Shown one piece after another: positions 1-5,711 of a stretch of 10,805 bases of DNA. Under the pieces are notes generated by a model, which saw only the letters and a program-made list of their open reading frames with translations, was not told where the DNA came from and searched no databases. A program made the position numbers and the translations under genes. Location: NCBI GenBank assembly GCA_002298925.1, contig DBMM01000016.1, positions 1-10,805 of the forward strand. Direction: 5' to 3'. Within the stretch, counting starts at the first letter, position 1; each line of letters opens with the position of its first letter. This stretch comes from Geobacter sp. UBA698. GTDB lineage: Bacteria; Desulfobacterota; Desulfuromonadia; Geobacterales; Pseudopelobacteraceae.

Positions 1-57
1 AACAGTAGCTCAGCAAACTAATTTTTTCTTCAGGCGCCTTTTCCACTATTTCTGTGC

Positions 58-654
58 TTAAATCAGTCTTCCCGCCAAAGTTTTGATCTTAGCCCGCACA
101 CTTTTCGACAGCTTAGGGTGTGGTTCCTTGGCGATCATCCCGGTAAAGAGAGCACCAACGATTTCGGCGCCGATCGTCTTTGCCGTCATTTTGAGTTGTT
201 TATCGGTTCCAAAAAACCAGCGCCCTAAAATTCCCGGCGCCGCACACGAGGAGACCAGCAGCGCTTTTTTCATTGGCGCCTGCGCTTTTCTGAATTTTGG
301 TCCATTCATATCCCACGGCCAATAGGCATAAACTGCCAACCGCTCCATAAAGCGTTTAAAGATGGCCGTGACTGAACCAAAGTTCGTCGGAGAAGCGAGA
401 ATGTAACCATCCGCTCGCTCGATCTTATCGATCAGGTCCTGCATGCCATCATGGTGAAGGCAAGTCCCGGGCGCCGCACCAGGCTGCTGGGTGCAGGCGC
501 GGCAATTCAGGCAAAACTCGATAGGGTATTCACGGAGAAGTATGAGCTCGACTTCGGCACCAGCCGCCCTTAAAGCCTCTGCAAAGGCCTCGACAGTTTG
601 ATCGGTAATACCATCATCCCGATATGAACCATTAATTGCGAGTATCTTGATCAT
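58..654 (-). CDS. Flavodoxin-fold NAD(P)H-dependent oxidoreductase (FMN reductase-like), four-Cys variant
   Basis: The 198-aa protein has the flavodoxin-like fold of the NADPH-dependent FMN reductase family, cytosolic enzymes that move electrons from NAD(P)H through FMN. Visible marks are the N-terminal strand and phosphate loop MIKILAINGSYRDDG (residues 1-15), the flavin-side loop SPTNFGSVTAIFKRF (88-102), and cysteines C48, C51, C54 and C65 (C-x2-C-x2-C-x10-C). That spacing recalls the 4Fe-4S cluster of iron-sulfur flavoproteins, but the last gap is longer than their usual motif, so cluster binding is an inference. The frame is open upstream to 717. I chose the ATG at 654 because AAAGGG lies about 9 bases before it and the fold begins right there; the in-frame ATG at 663 sits on top of that Shine-Dalgarno. 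The substrate is unknown. Confidence 0.85.
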   Translation of the reverse strand: MIKILAINGSYRDDGITDQTVEAFAEALRAAGAEVELILLREYPIEFCLNCRACTQQPGAAPGTCLHHDGMQDLIDKIERADGYILASPTNFGSVTAIFKRFMERLAVYAYWPWDMNGPKFRKAQAPMKKALLVSSCAAPGILGRWFFGTDKQLKMTAKTIGAEIVGALFTGMIAKEPHPKLSKSVRAKIKTLAGRLI

Positions 655-789
655 GGCTGTCATCCCTTTCTGGGAAGAGATATCGATAGTCTTGAATTCA
701 GAACCTATTCTCCACAAATTTCTCGTGTCAGTGGCTCACCCCCATGGGGCGCCAGTCTGGGGGGGGCGAAAGATTAAAAGTTACAAGCA

Positions 790-1458
790 CTAGATTTCCT
801 GGATGCCCCCTGCTTCCGCCTCGCTGTTGATGCTGAGGGCCGCAAGCTCTTCTTCCAGATGAACCATCATCTCGCCCACCTGTTGCAGATAGAGAGCCGG
901 CGGATCGACTAACCCGCGCAGAGACGACTCCAGCCGCCTTGCCGCCGAGATGCTCGCCTTCAGAGGCGCCAGGGGATTTACTTCCTCCCGCAGGGTGGCC
1001 ACCTCCTTGTACTTTTTCAGCACCGTCGGATGGCTCCGTTCCTCCTCCACGACACTCTTCCTCAGATCTCCGTACTCTTCTGCGGAGAATCCCTTCTCCT
1101 CCTTGGCCTTGCGCAAGAGATCGATTGAGCGGTAATCCGGCAGCGGTTTCAGTTCCTCCCGCGCGCTCAGGAGCCGGGGTTCTTCCTTCTCCATGAAGCG
1201 GTAGGCCATGGTCAGCTTCTCGGCAGTCCCGCGCTTGATCCTGATTTCCCGCAGACAGTATTCCTCGAAGTTCTGATAGCCCCACTCCCGGAAATGCCCT
1301 TTTGTGCTCACCTGAAGCAGTTTTTCGCCAAGTTCGACCCACGACGATTTGAACCGCTTTGCCTTTTCCAGCACTTCGTACCGGTCGGAGCCCGGTTCCA
1401 ATCCCTCCATGATGGTGTCGATGACCTGTTCGCTGCTTGATTTGTGTACTTCTGGCAT
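790..1458 (-). CDS. Conserved protein of unknown function, probably helical
   Basis: The 222-aa protein is charged and rich in Lys, Glu and Arg, with no signal peptide or membrane helix. Residues 38-95 read like a helical DNA-contact module (SWVELGEKL, then HFREWGYQNFEEYC at 55-68, then IRIKRGTAEKLTMAYRFMEK). Residues 140-206 look like long helices, perhaps a coiled coil. I recall similar proteins with a GYxxFExY / IRxxTAxKL / FLEKEEP pattern in Geobacter-type genomes, always of unknown role; a regulatory or DNA-binding job is only a guess. The frame stays open up to 1635, but the ATG at 1458 has GGAG 8 bases upstream and the family-like part starts just after it. No operon partner is visible: about 135 bases separate its end from the flavoprotein start. 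Confidence 0.75.
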   Translation of the reverse strand: MPEVHKSSSEQVIDTIMEGLEPGSDRYEVLEKAKRFKSSWVELGEKLLQVSTKGHFREWGYQNFEEYCLREIRIKRGTAEKLTMAYRFMEKEEPRLLSAREELKPLPDYRSIDLLRKAKEEKGFSAEEYGDLRKSVVEEERSHPTVLKKYKEVATLREEVNPLAPLKASISAARRLESSLRGLVDPPALYLQQVGEMMVHLEEELAALSINSEAEAGGIQEI

Positions 1459-1845
1459 GTTGTATCTCCGTTTTCGTCCCGTACGGCGGACGCGTAGCTG
1501 TATCAGCATCGGGAGAGTAGCAAAATCGGCAGGTATTTTGAAGCGCGGATTCAACTCGGAAGTGCAATAGCGATTGGTGGCCTGGTGGATCGTACTCCAC
1601 TTCGAACAGTATCTGATGAAGTCATAAAGGGTCAAACCTATGAATATAAATGAATATAAAATGTGTCTGGTCTATACCCTGACATTTGCTGTTACCATTT
1701 TGTTTATGAATAGATAGACATGATACTGCTGCTTTACTTCTGGAACGCCGCATACCGCAACTTTCGATTTTTCATGCCAGGCCCCAGAGGGATCCCCTAA
1801 ATGTTTTTTGTGAAGTATCATCTTCTTAGATATTTTCTCCAAGTT
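1459..1845. other. Intergenic region with a 10-bp tandem repeat
   Basis: No gene is supported between the conserved 222-aa protein and the adenine deaminase. The open frame that continues 5' of 1458 on the minus strand (to 1635) has no Shine-Dalgarno and no recognisable protein signal, so I read it as leader. From about 1630 to 1850 the DNA becomes AT-rich and contains the 10-bp direct repeat at 1641-1660. I see neither a hairpin plus T-run terminator behind the deaminase gene (around 1780-1845) nor a convincing promoter for the 222-aa gene. Confidence 0.5.
1641..1660. repeat. Tandem duplication of TGAATATAAA
   Basis: Two exact, abutting copies of TGAATATAAA (1641-1650 and 1651-1660) lie in AT-rich DNA about 180 bases upstream of the start of the minus-strand 222-aa gene. 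It could be part of a promoter or UP-element region, or simple slippage. Confidence 0.8.
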
Positions 1846-2853
1846 TTATGAGAATTTATCCGCGACGGCGGCCAGTTCCGCCAGCAGAACCGATTTTTCG
1901 TCCTCCGGCAGAAATGCCGCCCGGAAGGAATTTTCAGCCAGGCGCACGAGGGTCGCCCGGTCCAGGTGCAAGGCTTGCGCCGCGGCGAGGTAGTTTTCAG
2001 AAACGTAGCCACCAAAGTAGGCCGGATCGTCCGAATTCACCGTCACCACCAGCCCCGCTTCCAGAAGCTGCTTCAGGTTATGCTGCGCCATGTTGGAAAA
2101 AACGCGCAGCTTGACGTTGGAGAGGGGACACACGGTCAAAGGGACCTCTTCGGCCACCAGTCGGGCGACCAAGGCGGGGTCTTCCAGGCAGCGCACACCG
2201 TGATCGATGCGCGCCGCACCGAGCAGATCGAGGGCCTGGCGGATGTACTCGGGCGGACCCTCCTCCCCGGCGTGGGCGACGGTAAGAAAGCCCTCCTGTC
2301 GTGCAGTGTCGAAGACGGCAGCGAACTTTTCCGGCGGGTGTCCGACCTCGGAGGAATCGAGGCCGACGGCAACGATCCGCTCCCGGTATGGCAGCGCCTC
2401 GCGCAGAGTGACCATGACTGCGTCGGCACTGAGGTGGCGCAGAAAGCAGAGGATAAGTCTGGCGGAAATTCCCAGCCGTACCCTGGCGTCAGTCACGGCC
2501 CGGTGCAGGCCGTTGATCACTGCAGAGAAGGGGACGCCTCGCCCGGTGTGTGTCTGCGGGTCGAAGAAGATCTCGGCGTGGCGCACGTTCTGGGCCCGGG
2601 CCCGCTCAAAATAGGCCCAGGCCAGGTCATAAAAATCGTCCTCCCGCTGCAGCACACGGGCACCGGCGTAATAAATGTCGAGAAACGACTGCAGGTTGGT
2701 GAATTCATAGGCTCGACGCACCTCCTCCACCGAACGATAGGGGAGCTCCACGCCGTTGCGGGCGGCAATGGCAAACATCAGCTCCGGCTCCAGTGAACCC
2801 TCGATGTGGATGTGCAGTTCGGCCTTGGGGATAGCGTTGATGAACTGTTCCAT
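1846..2853 (-). CDS. Adenine deaminase (adenine aminohydrolase, cog1816 / adenosine deaminase-like superfamily)
   Basis: The 335-aa cytosolic metal-dependent hydrolase is predicted to turn adenine into hypoxanthine and ammonia in purine salvage. Metal and catalytic marks of the adenosine/AMP deaminase fold are all present: HxH at H14/H16 (AELHIHIEGS), H194 and E197 in HAGEEGPPEY, H218 in RIDHGVR, and D275/D276 in NSDDPAYFGGY. I prefer adenine over adenosine because FFDPQTHT (96-103), GLDSSEVGHPPEKF (164-177) and SDDPAYFGGYV match what I recall of characterised bacterial adenine deaminases such as Pseudomonas PA0148, and the length fits. Many pipelines would label it adenosine deaminase (add). 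The start at 2853 has GGAGGG about 8 bases upstream; an ATG 39 bases further out has no such site. It stands alone, with no purine genes beside it. Confidence 0.85.
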   Translation of the reverse strand: MEQFINAIPKAELHIHIEGSLEPELMFAIAARNGVELPYRSVEEVRRAYEFTNLQSFLDIYYAGARVLQREDDFYDLAWAYFERARAQNVRHAEIFFDPQTHTGRGVPFSAVINGLHRAVTDARVRLGISARLILCFLRHLSADAVMVTLREALPYRERIVAVGLDSSEVGHPPEKFAAVFDTARQEGFLTVAHAGEEGPPEYIRQALDLLGAARIDHGVRCLEDPALVARLVAEEVPLTVCPLSNVKLRVFSNMAQHNLKQLLEAGLVVTVNSDDPAYFGGYVSENYLAAAQALHLDRATLVRLAENSFRAAFLPEDEKSVLLAELAAVADKFS

Positions 2854-2921
2854 GGTGGCACCCTCCTCGGCATGCAAGGGTCGTAGGGGCAAAGGTTTTC
2901 AGGGCCTGCCAGGTTGTTAAG

Positions 2922-2950
2922 TTACTTCTATTTTAGCTCGGTCCTGTCAA
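2922..2950 (-). promoter_or_regulatory. Weak candidate promoter for adenine deaminase
   Basis: On the minus strand a perfect TTGACA (2945-2950 in plus coordinates) is followed after 17 bases by AAGTAA (2922-2927), a poor -10. The TAAAAT nearby is too close to pair with this -35. It lies about 70 bases upstream of the deaminase start. Low confidence. Confidence 0.25.
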
Positions 2951-3081
2951 CTTGGAAGGCTGATTCCATCTTTTTCCCATCTGTAACGTGCAGCTAATAC
3001 GATCAAGGATTTCGTGTATTCAAATGCATTGGTCTGATAAGCCCCAATATTTATGCAGACACTGGAAATAGCAAGATAACG

Positions 3082-3119
3082 AAAAAAGGGGGGTGTTGCC
3101 AAGCGGCCGCCCCCCCTTT
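3082..3119 (-). terminator. Rho-independent terminator of the collagen-like gene
   Basis: Read on the minus strand, a six-G arm (3111-3116) pairs with a six-C arm (3088-3093), extended by AAA/TTT pairs, and is followed directly by six T (3082-3087). The loop holds a GCGGCCGC-rich sequence. It begins about 30 bases after the stop of the collagen-like gene and fits a classic intrinsic terminator. Confidence 0.8.
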
Positions 3120-3146
3120 ATTGTTTGCCGCAGTGCAGTATCTCTG

Positions 3147-4115
3147 TTACTTCGGTTCCAGATTGAGTCCTACGCCGAGCAGTACGATGCTGTCGGATGT
3201 GTCGCCGTAGTTCACCCGGAGGTCAAGCCGTACCGCGCCCTGGCTCGGATCGACGGAGGTCGGCGCGCTGTTGACGCAGACCGGACCGATATCCGTGAGG
3301 TCCGTGCCGTCATCCAGCATGACGACGGCAGCACTTGGAAGATTCTGCAGTTGTGCAAGCCGGATCTGAGTGATGTAGCTGCGCGAGTTTGACAGTTCGT
3401 AACAGACACGCACTCCCTTGATAAGAAATCCGGGCGGAACCTGAAGGCCTTTCTCGACGACTTTGTCGCCGACCTCCTTTGAGATATCTCCAAGGGTGGT
3501 CGAGTTGATTATAAGGCCGCTGAGTCGGCTACCAATGCCTGAGCTAGTCGAGTTGAATGCCAGCCTTACATCTTTGTCTCCGGGCAGGAAGTCCAGGTGA
3601 TTGATCCACATTACTTCCGCATGGGCACCGGTCCCCGGCGTGCTTTGCGCTTCAGAAGGACCGACAGGACCAGAAAGGACGGAGGAAGCTTGAGCCATGG
3701 TGGAGCTTGCTATCCCGGCTGGTCCGGCTGGCCCCTGAGGTCCTGCTGGTCCTGCTGGTCCTGCTGGTCCTGCTGGCCCGGTGAGTCCCTGTGGCCCGAT
3801 GGGACCTGTTGGCCCGGTGAGCCCCTGTGGCCCGATGGGACCTGCTGGTCCGACGAGACCCTGAGCTCCGGTGGTACCTTTTGGTCCAGCGGGGCCTGGA
3901 GGTCCGGCTGGACCTTGAGGGCCCGGAGGACCAATAGAGTTCCATGTTAAGGAGCTCTCATGTGTGCGGCAATCTGACGGCGAAGAAACCAGGCGAAGAT
4001 TACCATTAGTCTTATTTTGGCATGCGATGAGGGTTTCCGCCAAAGAAGCCCCGGCTCCAAATTCTGCGGCCATGAGTGCAACGCCGAAAATCGTGACAAG
4101 TTTATTCATTTTCAT
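3147..4115 (-). CDS. Exported collagen-like protein with Gly-X-Y triplet domain
   Basis: The 322-aa protein has an N-terminal signal peptide (residues 1 to about 26: KMNK, hydrophobic core, cleavage near SLA-ET). A short two-cysteine segment follows (C32 and C49, IACQNKTNGNLRLVSSPSDC), a head I recall from other bacterial collagen-like proteins. Next come about 25 consecutive Gly-X-Y triplets (62-136), rich in GPA, GPQ and GPI. A C-terminal domain of roughly 185 residues, probably beta-rich, is likely the trimerising globular tail. Such proteins fold as triple helices and are usually exported or at the surface; the role here is unknown. GGGGG lies 8 bases before the ATG at 4115, while a second ATG at 4109 is less well spaced. 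It has its own terminator and looks monocistronic. The triplet block carries DNA-level tandem repeats, so length may vary between strains. Confidence 0.9.
   Translation of the reverse strand: MKMNKLVTIFGVALMAAEFGAGASLAETLIACQNKTNGNLRLVSSPSDCRTHESSLTWNSIGPPGPQGPAGPPGPAGPKGTTGAQGLVGPAGPIGPQGLTGPTGPIGPQGLTGPAGPAGPAGPAGPQGPAGPAGIASSTMAQASSVLSGPVGPSEAQSTPGTGAHAEVMWINHLDFLPGDKDVRLAFNSTSSGIGSRLSGLIINSTTLGDISKEVGDKVVEKGLQVPPGFLIKGVRVCYELSNSRSYITQIRLAQLQNLPSAAVVMLDDGTDLTDIGPVCVNSAPTSVDPSQGAVRLDLRVNYGDTSDSIVLLGVGLNLEPK
3739..3846 (-). repeat. Tandem repeats inside the collagen triplet domain (4 x 9 bp, then 2 x 36 bp)
   Basis: In plus coordinates four exact copies of GGTCCTGCT run from 3739 to 3774, coding for successive Gly-Pro-Ala triplets. 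They abut two 36-bp units (3775-3810 and 3811-3846) that differ at two bases and code for a four-triplet block (GPIGPQGLTGP plus T or A). All units are multiples of nine, so expansion or contraction keeps both the frame and the Gly-X-Y register. Confidence 0.9.
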
Positions 4116-4176
4116 AAGTGAGACCCCCTGGAGTAATAAACAATCATGTTAAGCAGGCATTCTCTGCATCGATCAT

Positions 4177-4198
4177 GGAGGTACCGATCGGCACCTCC
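4177..4198. promoter_or_regulatory. 22-bp near-perfect palindrome in the collagen-like gene leader
   Basis: GGAGGT and ACCTCC arms enclose the self-complementary centre CCGATCGG; only one symmetric pair (A4183/C4192) breaks the dyad. It sits 62 to 83 bases upstream of the collagen-like start, where either a dimeric repressor site or an RNA hairpin in the 5' leader would be plausible. Confidence 0.5.
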
Positions 4199-4448
4199 TC
4201 ACCCCTATCTGAAGCAGTGGCCATGTATTGTTGCCAACACCCTCCTTTCCATTGGGACCCAAGCCTTATGCGGTCACAATAAAACATTTATCAAGTGAGG
4301 CTATTGCTGAGTATTTGCGAAAGCATCATGCCTCATCCAACTACAAAAGGTGAGGATTCTGATGTAGCAAATATTTCCCCACTTACAGTTATAATAAAAA
4401 AAATTAAAGAATAATGACTAATTGTCATCCCGCTGTCAAGCAGTCAGT

Positions 4449-4472
4449 GTGCGTCTCGGGGGATGTGCGTCT
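4449..4472. repeat. Direct repeat of TGTGCGTCT
   Basis: Two exact 9-bp copies (4449-4457 and 4464-4472) start 15 bases apart, just left of the inverted-repeat element at 4476. Their spacing is not an obvious helical multiple, and I have no function for them. Confidence 0.6.
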
Positions 4473-4475
4473 TGT

Positions 4476-4584
4476 GGGGGGCTAGCATTTATTTATGTTC
4501 ACCGCATAGTTGTTTTGCCTAACACTATTTCAGCTAGTTAACTGGACATAAGTTGACCAACAAACAATGTCCCGCTAGCCCCCC
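4476..4584. mobile_element. MITE-like 109-bp segment with 11-bp terminal inverted repeats
   Basis: GGGGGGCTAGC (4476-4486) and its exact complement (4574-4584) bound an 87-base interior. Inside, GGACAT (4544-4549) and ATGTCC (4567-4572) form a second perfect inverted repeat. There is no open reading frame and no target-site duplication that I can find. It could be a miniature inverted-repeat element, a structured RNA or a cruciform-forming sequence. Confidence 0.35.
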
Positions 4585-4654
4585 CTTTTCGGGCTGTCAA
4601 TTGCGTGGGTGACCCCAATTTTCATTGCTAATCGGAATTATCAATACATTCCAT

Positions 4655-4683
4655 TTGCCTGCCTATTTCATATGTGATATTGT
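4655..4683 (+). promoter_or_regulatory. Candidate promoter for the toxin-antitoxin pair
   Basis: TTGCCT (4655-4660) is followed after 17 bases by TATTGT (4678-4683). Transcription would then begin at or within a few bases of the toxin ATG at 4691, giving an mRNA with almost no leader. That fits the absence of a Shine-Dalgarno there. Confidence 0.3.
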
Positions 4684-4690
4684 ATATAAT

Positions 4691-5126
4691 ATGATATTTA
4701 GGTTTGTTCTCGATACCAATATTTTTGTGACTGCCCTTTGCAACCGTGACGGAGCATCGCATCTCCTGATTCGATGGGCTTTGGCAGATAAAATATCACT
4801 ATTGGCATCGCCGCCGCTTTGGCTGGAGTATGAGGCGGTACTCAAGCGACCGGAAATAAGGTTGCGGCATGGTATTTCGATTGATAATCTGGATATTGTG
4901 CTGGATACCTTGGCTGCTCATGTGGAACCGGTTCACCTGAATTACTTATGGCGGCCTCAATTGCGTGACCCAAATGATGAAATGGTGCTGGAAACCGCTT
5001 TGAACGCCACTGCTGATGCACTGGTTACGTTTAATATCAAAGATTTTTGCTGATGCTGCTAAGCGGTTTTCTCTGAAGTTAGTTACACCGGCTGAATGCA
5101 TCAAGCTGACAGGAGACATATCATGA
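4691..5126 (+). pseudogene. PIN-domain toxin (VapC-like / COG1569-type), frameshifted near the 3' end
   Basis: PIN-domain toxins are metal-dependent ribonucleases held in check by a partner antitoxin. This one starts RFVLDTNIFVTAL, with D8 as first acidic residue, continues with E46/E48 in LWLEYEAVLKRPE and D93/D96 in LRDPNDE, and ends at VTFNIKDF (N115, D118), the usual fourth acidic site. As sequenced, the frame stops at 5053 after 120 codons. Removing one T from the run of five at 5044-5048 lets it continue as ADAAKRFSLKLVTPAECIK to a TGA at 5124-5126, giving 144 aa. The ending LVTPAE is what the family normally has. The restored stop overlaps the antitoxin start as ATGA. The break may be a sequencing error, a real loss-of-function mutation or a phase-variable tract. 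No Shine-Dalgarno precedes the ATG; start choice rests on the family's N-terminus. Confidence 0.8.
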
Positions 5127-5365
5127 GTCATTACGCACTCCGTATCCCAGATTCCCTTGCAAGTTACGCCAAAGAACTGGCACGTGAAGATAATGTTTCA
5201 CTCAACCAGTTTATCGTGATGGCACTTGCCGAAAAAGTATCTGCTTTGAAGACGGAAGCCTTTTTCCGGGAGCGAGCCGAACGTGCTAATCCTGAAAAAG
5301 CGCTGAGTATTCTCGATTCTGTCAGGAAACTTCCCCCGATTCCTGGAGATGAACTGCCAAGTTAA
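5123..5365 (+). CDS. Ribbon-helix-helix antitoxin partner of the PIN toxin
   Basis: The 80-aa protein has the layout of an Arc/CopG-type ribbon-helix-helix domain: a short strand with alternating residues (HYALRIPDSL, 3-12), helix one (ASYAKELAREDN, 13-24), the turn VSLNQF and helix two (IVMALAEKVSAL, 31-42). A polar tail (43-80) probably wraps the toxin. Such antitoxins bind both the toxin and their own promoter. AGGAG lies 7 bases before this ATG; a further in-frame ATG at 5096 has no such site. The start overlaps the repaired toxin stop by four bases, which indicates translational coupling in a two-gene operon, toxin first. Databases often call this type HicB-family or CopG-family antitoxin; the exact name is uncertain. 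Confidence 0.8.
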   Translation: MSHYALRIPDSLASYAKELAREDNVSLNQFIVMALAEKVSALKTEAFFRERAERANPEKALSILDSVRKLPPIPGDELPS

Positions 5366-5424
5366 GTATTGACAGCATAACTCTTTAGCTCCCCTTTCTC
5401 GCTCCTGTCGAATGGATATTTACA

Positions 5425-5454
5425 GCTGAGAATCTTCTCGTAAGCGTTTTTTTT
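5425..5454 (+). terminator. Candidate terminator of the toxin-antitoxin operon
   Basis: GAGAA (5428-5432) faces TTCTC (5435-5439), with outer GCT/AGC pairing across a GTA bulge, and is followed one base later by eight T (5447-5454). The stem is short and bulged, so confidence is moderate. It lies about 60 bases after the antitoxin stop. Confidence 0.4.
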
Positions 5455-5494
5455 CGATTCGCCCAGTCTTCGTCGATGATTTGGTTAGCCCTCA

Positions 5495-5551
5495 GGGACG
5501 TGCTTGCTATTTTCTAAATTCACAGAATAGCAAAATAGCAAGCAACGTCCC
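5495..5551. repeat. REP-like long inverted repeat (57 bp)
   Basis: The left arm GGGACGTGCTTGCTATTTT (5495-5513) and right arm 5532-5551 are complementary over 19 pairs, with a single unpaired base (A5544 or A5545) in the right arm. The loop is 18 bases. The head GGGACGT plus an AT-rich body resembles palindromes that I recall as scattered repeats linked to REP-associated tyrosine transposases (RAYT), but no transposase gene is in this window. With no T-run on either side, it is a poor terminator candidate. Confidence 0.75.
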
Positions 5552-5571
5552 CAGTAAGCCCCCCGTATAAC

Positions 5572-5599
5572 TTTACAGATCCATTTCCGCTGTTATACT
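5572..5599 (+). promoter_or_regulatory. Sigma70-type promoter for the L,D-transpeptidase gene
   Basis: TTTACA (5572-5577) and TATACT (5594-5599) are separated by 16 bases and match the consensus at five of six positions each. Transcription would start near 5606, about 105 bases before the coding start. Confidence 0.55.
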
Positions 5600-5711
5600 T
5601 TCCTTAATTCACAGTTCCGGCAGTGCATAAAGAGGCGGCTTTTTTTTATGTGTCGCAATTTTTGCCACCTGCCTAATCTCGCACATTTCAGAGCTTTGAT
5701 AACTGGAAACT

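Larger units (their letters stand above)
4116..4690. other. Long intergenic region between divergent collagen-like and toxin genes
   Basis: No coding sequence is supported in these 575 bases. The left part is the leader of the minus-strand collagen-like gene and contains a 22-bp palindrome. The centre (about 4380-4430) is AT-rich. The right part holds a short direct repeat and a 109-bp segment bounded by inverted repeats. I looked for a GEMM-type c-di-GMP riboswitch before the collagen-like gene and did not see its conserved core. Confidence 0.5.
5366..5711. other. Intergenic region with terminator, REP-like repeat and promoter
   Basis: These 346 bases between the antitoxin and the L,D-transpeptidase hold no gene. 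In order they contain a candidate terminator for the toxin-antitoxin operon, a long inverted repeat, and a sigma70-like promoter reading rightward, followed by a leader of about 105 bases with a run of eight T but no stem that I trust. Confidence 0.6.

Noticed and set aside
740..749. CCCCATGGGG palindrome as a terminator for the 222-aa gene
   Set aside because: It has almost no loop and no T-run follows it on the minus strand.
728..1600. 290-codon minus-strand open frame overlapping the 222-aa protein in another frame
   Set aside because: The translation is low-complexity (Gly, Arg and Ser rich) and lacks a ribosome site, whereas the 790-1458 frame has a clear one and a natural composition.
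1459..1635. N-terminal extension of the 222-aa protein by 59 codons
   Set aside because: There is no Shine-Dalgarno at 1635 and no family-like sequence in the extension; the ATG at 1458 has a well-spaced GGAG.
1966..2796. 276-codon open frame on the plus strand, antisense to adenine deaminase
   Set aside because: It is the complement of a gene with all catalytic motifs intact, and its own translation shows no family signal; GC-rich coding DNA often leaves the opposite strand open.
3739..3846. Possible CRISPR array because of regular repeats
   Set aside because: Units are 9 and 36 bp, abut without unique spacers and code for collagen triplets.
3597..3950. Plus-strand frame with repeated Cys-Trp-Ser units opposite the collagen domain
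   Set aside because: The repeat is only the mirror of Gly-X-Y codons on the other strand; there is no signal peptide or ribosome site.
4201..4380. c-di-GMP (GEMM) riboswitch before the collagen-like gene
   Set aside because: This region is where such a switch would be expected in a Geobacter-like genome, but the conserved core segments are not visible.
5044..5053. Programmed ribosomal frameshift in the PIN toxin
   Set aside because: A T5 run alone is not a known slippery signal of the A-AAA-AAG type, and I see no stimulating stem-loop or internal Shine-Dalgarno; mutation or read error is simpler.
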